9,469 bases of DNA from an uncultured Candidatus Saccharibacteria bacterium. Its GTDB lineage: Bacteria > Patescibacteriota > Saccharimonadia > Saccharimonadales > UBA4665. Below the pieces are notes generated by a model, which worked only from the letters and a program-made list of their open reading frames with translations, did not search any database and had not been told where the DNA came from. Within the stretch, counting starts at the first letter, position 1. The number at the start of each line of letters is the position of its first letter. The stretch spans positions 1-9,469 of the forward strand of contig CAITDW010000190.1 of NCBI GenBank assembly GCA_903891235.1. The letters are read 5' to 3'. Below are positions 5,879 to 9,469 of the stretch, piece after piece. The position numbers and the translations under genes are program-made.

Positions 5879-6763
5879 TAGCATTCTATCGGTTCTCTCA
5901 TCGAGCATCGAAGCAATTCGTTCGCAGTTATTAGGATTTTTCTTCTCAGCCAAACAAGATCTTATAATTAAACTAGCTATTCTACTCTCTTTTTCATCAA
6001 GCGATAAATCTTGATTGATGTTTATTATGTCTAGTGCAGATTCTTGATATGGTAAAAAATCTTTTTCATGTGTTTTAACTTGAATTTTATAAGTTTGTTG
6101 TATGGGCTCAGTTCTATCTAGTTGCGTGAATATATTAATATCCCAAGCTGGATTAGTTGTTGTGCTAATACAGTTTCCACCGTGATCTTCACTAAAATAG
6201 CTTTGAACTGGTATCCAAGATGATTCAGGAAGCTCATTAATAGCAAATCTTTGTAATAATAATAAAACTGCCATTTCACCCAATATGCCTCTTAGCTCAA
6301 TGGCATCATCATCTTTTGCATATCTGTATTCAGTCGAATGATCTAATAGTCTATTAGATAATCTAACAAGTCCTTCATATCGATCTTCCATTATTTGTTG
6401 ATTGGGTAATCGATAATTAGCTAGCATGGAATGAAAAATTGGTATTTGTTGTTTTCTTAGGCTGGCTCTGGCCGTTGTTACAAAATCTCTATTATTACTG
6501 ACACTTTCTCTTAAATTTGTGACATAAGTAAATTTATGGTTAGCTCTTTTGAGTTTTATTGCTCTATGCTGCCCAGATGACGTACTAGCTTCTTCAAGTA
6601 ATAACTCACCAGCTAAATAAGTGCCATATAAACCTCTATTACCTAACCTAAAAAGAGCTAAATCTAGTGTTATATTATCATTGATAAAGTCATTAGCTAG
6701 CACTCTTGTTTCACGATCATAGTCTAACATTTTCTTATTTGAAGGAAGATTTTCAAAAGTCAT
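5858..6763 (-). CDS. Uncharacterised protein, 301 aa, with possible PD-(D/E)XK nuclease-like core
   Basis: I do not recognise a named family. The protein is soluble, without signal peptide or membrane helix. In its second half it shows the order of elements seen in PD-(D/E)XK nuclease-like domains: ELRGILGEMAVLLLL (156-170) with E163 in a helix, then PAWDIN (205-210) with D208, then YKIQVKTHEK (225-234) with Q228-x-K230 on a predicted strand. Q in place of D/E in the last motif is known in Hjc-, Mrr- and DUF4365-like relatives. The N-terminal 150 residues are mostly helical, and residues about 250-301 are charged and helical. Start choice: a TTG at 6769 would add two residues, but ATG 6763 has a TATATA box ending 6 nt upstream. 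It diverges from trpS and abuts the CNNM gene tail to tail. Nuclease function is an inference from three motifs only. Confidence 0.8.
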   Translation of the reverse strand: MTFENLPSNKKMLDYDRETRVLANDFINDNITLDLALFRLGNRGLYGTYLAGELLLEEASTSSGQHRAIKLKRANHKFTYVTNLRESVSNNRDFVTTARASLRKQQIPIFHSMLANYRLPNQQIMEDRYEGLVRLSNRLLDHSTEYRYAKDDDAIELRGILGEMAVLLLLQRFAINELPESSWIPVQSYFSEDHGGNCISTTTNPAWDINIFTQLDRTEPIQQTYKIQVKTHEKDFLPYQESALDIININQDLSLDEKESRIASLIIRSCLAEKKNPNNCERIASMLDERTDRMLDKIDSF

Positions 6764-6769
6764 ATACAA

Positions 6770-6799
6770 TATATAGACATAGATTATTTATATATTCAA
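6770..6799 (-). promoter_or_regulatory. Candidate leaderless promoter for the 6763-5858 gene
   Basis: On the minus strand TTGAAT (6799-6794) is followed after 18 nt by TATATA (6775-6770), which ends 6 nt before ATG 6763. The predicted +1 falls on the start codon, and no SD sequence is present. This supports ATG 6763 over the TTG at 6769, which lies between the -10 box and the predicted +1 and so would not be transcribed. Confidence 0.4.
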
Positions 6800-6805
6800 T
6801 AGGAC

Positions 6806-6825
6806 TAATCATCTTTTCTTGATTA
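6806..6825. repeat. Short inverted repeat in the divergent trpS control region
   Basis: TAATCA (6806-6811) and TGATTA (6820-6825) form a perfect 6-bp inverted repeat with an 8-nt pyrimidine-rich centre. The right arm overlaps the proposed trpS -35 box (TTGATT, 6819-6824). The placement would suit an operator, but the repeat is short and AT-rich, so chance is a real alternative. Confidence 0.25.
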
Positions 6826-6847
6826 ATTAGAGGTAATAAATTATATT
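6819..6847 (+). promoter_or_regulatory. trpS: Candidate sigma70-type promoter for trpS
   Basis: TTGATT (6819-6824) and TATATT (6842-6847) are separated by 17 nt. The predicted start near 6854 gives a leader of about 24 nt before ATG 6878, A-rich and without a Shine-Dalgarno sequence. The leader is too short for a T-box or peptide attenuator. trpS therefore differs from most other first genes here, whose -10 boxes lie directly at the start codon. Confidence 0.45.
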
Positions 6848-6877
6848 AGGATTAAGTTTAATAAAAAAACTATTACT

Positions 6878-7882
6878 ATGGATATAAAAAATAAAACAAT
6901 TTTAACGGGCATAAAGCCATCAGGTCAGCCACACGTTGGCAATTATTTAGGCGCTATCCAGCCTATGGTTAATTTGTCCGATCAAGCCTCTAAGAGTTAT
7001 TTCTTTATTGCCGATTATCATGCATTAAATACGCTTAGTCCAAATCAATCTTTAGGAGATCTAGTACACTTACTAGCCGCACAAATGATCGCCTCAGGTT
7101 TCGATTATAAGAAACACTATCTTTATAGGCAATCAGATATTCCCGAGATATTTGAACTACAAACTATATTTAACTCATTCACCCCTAAGGGTTGGATGAA
7201 TAAATCTCATGCCTATAAAGCCGCTGTAGATTTAAATCGCCTGAACAATAAGGATGTAGATAATGAAGTAAATATGGGACTATATAATTATCCAATTCTT
7301 ATGGCTGCAGATATCTTAATATTCAATACAGACTTAGTCCCCGTTGGTAAAGATCAAGTCCAGCATGTTGAGATAGCCAGAGACATCGCAACAAGGTTTA
7401 ACTCCAGATATAAAAGCGATGTAATTAAGCTGCCAAATTATTATCTCAAAGAAGAAGTCAAGGAAGTCCCTGGTTTGGATGGTCGTAAGATGAGTAAGAG
7501 CTATAATAATGTCATTCCATTGTTCGCTACAACTGAAGATTGGCATAATGCTGTTAAAAAAATTGTTACAGATTCTAAAGATAATCATACTGAAGAGTCA
7601 ATCAAAGACACAGTGTTCTATAAGATTTATTCTTCCATTTCTAGCAATGAGCAGAACAAAAAAATTGTTGATCAGCTTGTTAATAAAACTATTGGATGGA
7701 GAGAAGCTAAAGACGAACTATTAAACATCATTATCGATAGGTTTCAAAAAATGTCAGAAGATTATTTTAATATTATTAAGGATCCAGCATTGATAGATAA
7801 AATACTTAAAGATAACGCTCTACTCATTCAACCACAAGCACAAGACCATTTGGATAAGGTCAAAAAAGTCGTAGGAATTTAA
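6878..7882 (+). CDS. trpS: Tryptophan--tRNA ligase (TrpRS), 334 aa
   Basis: Class Ic aminoacyl-tRNA synthetase that activates tryptophan with ATP and charges tRNA-Trp in the cytoplasm. The HIGH-type motif is PHVGN (18-22) inside GIKPSGQPHVGNYLG (11-25), the KMSKS loop is KMSKS (204-208) in GRKMSKSYNN, and the tryptophan/adenylate pocket segments YPILMAADIL (138-147) and PVGKDQVQHVE (155-165) are typical of bacterial TrpRS. The length is the usual size of about 330 residues. The C-terminal helical domain (about 225-334) would recognise the anticodon. The gene stands alone, divergent from the possible nuclease-like gene and 9 nt from the convergent CapA-like gene. No tryptophan biosynthesis genes are nearby. 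ATG 6878 gives the expected N-terminus; no SD is seen. The enzyme looks fully intact. Confidence 0.97.
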   Translation: MDIKNKTILTGIKPSGQPHVGNYLGAIQPMVNLSDQASKSYFFIADYHALNTLSPNQSLGDLVHLLAAQMIASGFDYKKHYLYRQSDIPEIFELQTIFNSFTPKGWMNKSHAYKAAVDLNRLNNKDVDNEVNMGLYNYPILMAADILIFNTDLVPVGKDQVQHVEIARDIATRFNSRYKSDVIKLPNYYLKEEVKEVPGLDGRKMSKSYNNVIPLFATTEDWHNAVKKIVTDSKDNHTEESIKDTVFYKIYSSISSNEQNKKIVDQLVNKTIGWREAKDELLNIIIDRFQKMSEDYFNIIKDPALIDKILKDNALLIQPQAQDHLDKVKKVVGI

Positions 7883-7891
7883 CTAATTATT

Positions 7892-9127
7892 CTATTGTAA
7901 TTGTTGAGAGGAAATAAGTGGGATATTAAGACCTAATGAATTAAGTGTATTCGAGATTCTAGCTTTTTGATCTGGGATCGTTGTCTTTAGCTGTTGAGAA
8001 TCGAGCATAGATTGCCTAGCATTTTCTAAAAGAAATAAATGTAGATTATTACGTGAATTTGTATCATCAGCGATTTGTTGGGCTGCTGTCCATTCATAAT
8101 GCATATATATTGGTAGATACTTAATATTGCTAATAGCTTGAGTTTTTGGATCTATATTCATACCAACTATCCCGTTAAATAAAGTTTCTGGTGGTTCCTG
8201 GGCGTTGAGAAAATTACCTAGACTATACCAAACCAAGGTTGAATTACCATTAGCTCCTTTAATCTGAGCCACTGGTTGTAATTCATGAGATCCATGTCCA
8301 AGTATTAGATTTACGCCTTGATCAGCAAGATATTGAGCAATTTTGATTTGTTCTGGATTTGTTGACGTTGAATATTCGGTACCCCATCTTATGCTTACAA
8401 TTATGAATTTAGCCCCTGCACTTTTTGCTTTATCGATTTGTTTTTGTGCAAAAGCATTAGTATACGTGTTTACTCCATAGCTATTAAGTACTGGTGAGTC
8501 GTTGTTTGAATATGCAGTATAAGCCAGAAAGGCAAATTTTAAGCCTTTAATGCTAAAGTAATGAACCGTATTTTGTTGGTCGGAATTTTGGTTTTCTCCT
8601 GCTACAGCGAGCATATTAGGAACTGACTGCCAAGCTGAGACTGAATTATTTATATTAGCCTGTGTGTAGTCGAATGAATGATTTGAGGCCGTATTAACTA
8701 AATTACAGCCTAACTTCCCCATATCTGTAACAAATTCTGTAGGTGAATTAAATTTTGGGTAACCACTAATTCCCAGGCTTTCACCTCCATTTAATATTGG
8801 GTCATTACAAAATTTAATATCGGCATTTTTAAAGATTGGTAAAAAATCCTGCACCATAGGCATATAGTTATATTTACCATCAGACTGTAATGCTTGATTA
8901 TTAATCGAACCGTGTGCGATCCAGTCACCAGTTGCGATGAATTTAATAGGCTTACCTGAGGAAGAATTATTCGGTGCTTTTAATGATTGTGCATTATTAG
9001 TTTTTATAGTCTGAAAGTGCTTAAAGGTGAAATATCCAGCCGTTCCAAGAACCAATATCAATATTAATATTAAGTATTTAATTTTGAAATTTTTAGTTTT
9101 AATTTGGCTTGGATGAATACTTCTCAT
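7892..9127 (-). CDS. CapA-like membrane-anchored metallophosphatase homologue (PGA_cap family), 411 aa
   Basis: A basic N-terminus followed by one hydrophobic helix (about 18-34) and a Ser/Asn-rich linker (about 44-58) indicates a type II membrane protein with its domain outside. From residue 61 the CapA/calcineurin-like layout can be followed: TGDWI (66-70), N108 where relatives have NLE, ASNHSFDY (147-154; usually NNH), RWGTEY (247-252; usually HWGxEY), GHGSHELQP (277-285; usually GHHPHxxQP) and SLGNF (302-306). Two histidines of the common metal/active-site pattern are therefore replaced (H to R247, and one H of GHHPH). In Bacillus, CapA takes part in poly-gamma-glutamate capsule export; many other homologues are uncharacterised, and no capB or capC is seen here. 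Residues about 345-411 form a helical tail beyond the core. ATG 9127 follows an extended -10 box by 7 nt. Confidence 0.88.
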   Translation of the reverse strand: MRSIHPSQIKTKNFKIKYLILILILVLGTAGYFTFKHFQTIKTNNAQSLKAPNNSSSGKPIKFIATGDWIAHGSINNQALQSDGKYNYMPMVQDFLPIFKNADIKFCNDPILNGGESLGISGYPKFNSPTEFVTDMGKLGCNLVNTASNHSFDYTQANINNSVSAWQSVPNMLAVAGENQNSDQQNTVHYFSIKGLKFAFLAYTAYSNNDSPVLNSYGVNTYTNAFAQKQIDKAKSAGAKFIIVSIRWGTEYSTSTNPEQIKIAQYLADQGVNLILGHGSHELQPVAQIKGANGNSTLVWYSLGNFLNAQEPPETLFNGIVGMNIDPKTQAISNIKYLPIYMHYEWTAAQQIADDTNSRNNLHLFLLENARQSMLDSQQLKTTIPDQKARISNTLNSLGLNIPLISSQQLQ

Positions 9128-9134
9128 TGACTAT

Positions 9135-9143
9135 ATATTATCA
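9135..9143 (-). promoter_or_regulatory. Extended -10 box (TGATAATAT) for the CapA-like gene
   Basis: On the minus strand TG plus one base precedes TAATAT (9140-9135), which ends 7 nt before ATG 9127. The predicted +1 is at or next to the start codon and there is no SD sequence. The box lies in the 38-nt gap after the stop of the upstream gene, so the CapA-like gene could be transcribed separately or by read-through. Confidence 0.4.
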
Positions 9144-9165
9144 GTTCAATACTAGATATATAAAA

Positions 9166-9469
9166 TTAATTATTTCGATAGTCTTGAATATTTTTAATGA
9201 TAATTTCTTCAGATATCTGCACATACATTTCAATTGCTTGGGCTACTCCGTGGTTGAAGCCTTGTATGTGTGACATAGCCTCATCACTATCAATGTACTC
9301 GTATTTATTTTCTAAAACATTTGTCAGATAATTTACTTCATTATCGTAGAGGGTTTCGAACCGGAGGGCTTCTGAGGTGTAATCTCCAGATGTTAAAAAT
9401 GCTAAATTAGAACTATCATCTAAAAATTTATCCGTATAGTATTCATCGGTAATTGCTTTTCCTGATCTA
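9166..9469 (-). CDS. Unrecognised protein, C-terminal part only (at least 100 aa; 5' end beyond the window)
   Basis: On the minus strand an uninterrupted frame enters from the right edge (first full codon at 9468) and ends at TAA 9168-9166, giving 100 residues that end in NIQDYRNN. No start codon context is visible because the gene continues outside. The sequence is rich in Asp, Glu, Tyr and Asn and looks mostly helical, for example QAIEMYVQISEEIIIK near the end. It has no cysteine and no membrane segment. I do not recognise a domain. The normal amino acid mix and long open frame support a real gene upstream of, and on the same strand as, the CapA-like gene, 38 nt away. Function unknown. Confidence 0.65.
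   Translation of the reverse strand, partial: RSGKAITDEYYTDKFLDDSSNLAFLTSGDYTSEALRFETLYDNEVNYLTNVLENKYEYIDSDEAMSHIQGFNHGVAQAIEMYVQISEEIIIKNIQDYRNN

Noticed and set aside
6769..6769. TTG start for the 5858 gene
   Set aside because: It adds only two residues and lies between the -10-like box and the expected transcript start; ATG 6763 is better placed.
6764..6877. T-box or tryptophan attenuator before trpS
   Set aside because: The predicted leader is about 24 nt, with no T-box stems, no Trp-rich leader peptide and no terminator hairpin.
7334..7724. Open frames 7334-7588 (-) and 7509-7724 (+) within trpS
   Set aside because: Both are shadows of the conserved trpS coding sequence around the KMSKS region.
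7880..7905. Hairpin terminator between trpS and the CapA-like gene
   Set aside because: Only a 5-bp A/T stem (AATTA/TAATT) can be formed, with no U-tract, so it is not convincing.
1..9469. UGA recoded as glycine or tryptophan
   Set aside because: Tryptophans are read from TGG and the frames run to family-typical ends without in-frame UGA. One gene ends in UGA, although a UAG follows at once, so that stop alone would not be decisive.
1..9469. CRISPR arrays, tRNA or rRNA genes, insertion sequences, prophage or toxin-antitoxin modules
   Set aside because: I saw no direct-repeat arrays, no structural RNA signatures and no transposase, integrase or toxin-like proteins; intergenic space is too small for most of these.

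Overview
This is a gene-dense, AT-rich (roughly one third GC by eye) bacterial window with eleven protein genes, one of them cut by the right edge. I see no rRNA, tRNA, insertion sequence or CRISPR array. The very short intergenic gaps, the scarcity of ribosome-binding sites in front of first genes and the gene repertoire suggest a streamlined Candidate Phyla Radiation genome. Saccharibacteria (TM7) is my best guess, by inference only. Stops are 7 TAA, 3 TAG and 1 TGA. The reading frames run intact to family-typical ends without in-frame UGA, so UGA does not look like a sense codon, unlike in Gracilibacteria/Absconditabacteria.

Layout: (1) A small acidic hypothetical gene (55-393, +) meets the next gene tail to tail with an 8-nt overlap. 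(2) A five-gene minus-strand run (4786 to 386) encodes, in transcription order, a TM2-domain membrane protein, a membrane-anchored SGNH/GDSL hydrolase, a MacB/LolD-type ABC ATPase, its FtsX/MacB-type permease, and an atypical SDR (NAD(P)-binding) protein. The last three are tightly coupled, with a 1-nt stop/start overlap and then a 1-nt gap. (3) A CNNM/CorC-like transporter (4865-5857, +) diverges from the TM2 gene and abuts the next gene's stop codon with no spacer. (4) A protein of unknown function with a possible PD-(D/E)XK nuclease-like core (6763 to 5858, -) diverges from trpS (6878-7882, +) across a 114-bp region, the largest intergenic space here. (5) A CapA-like membrane-anchored metallophosphatase homologue (9127 to 7892, -) follows 9 nt from the trpS stop. 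(6) The 3' end of an unrecognised minus-strand gene (stop at 9166) runs off the right edge.

Most of the window concerns the cell envelope: an export-type ABC system, two N-terminally anchored extracytoplasmic enzymes (SGNH hydrolase and CapA-like), a divalent-cation transporter and a TM2 protein. TrpS is the only clear housekeeping enzyme.

The most interesting signal is regulatory. Five genes that could start a transcript carry a -10-like hexamer ending only 6-8 nt before the start codon, and a sixth fits if its second ATG is used. None of these six has a Shine-Dalgarno sequence, whereas the two genes that lie only inside an operon do have SD-like sequences. This is what widespread leaderless transcription would look like. 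Convergent genes are packed with -8, 0 and +9 nt between stops, leaving no room for ordinary terminators.
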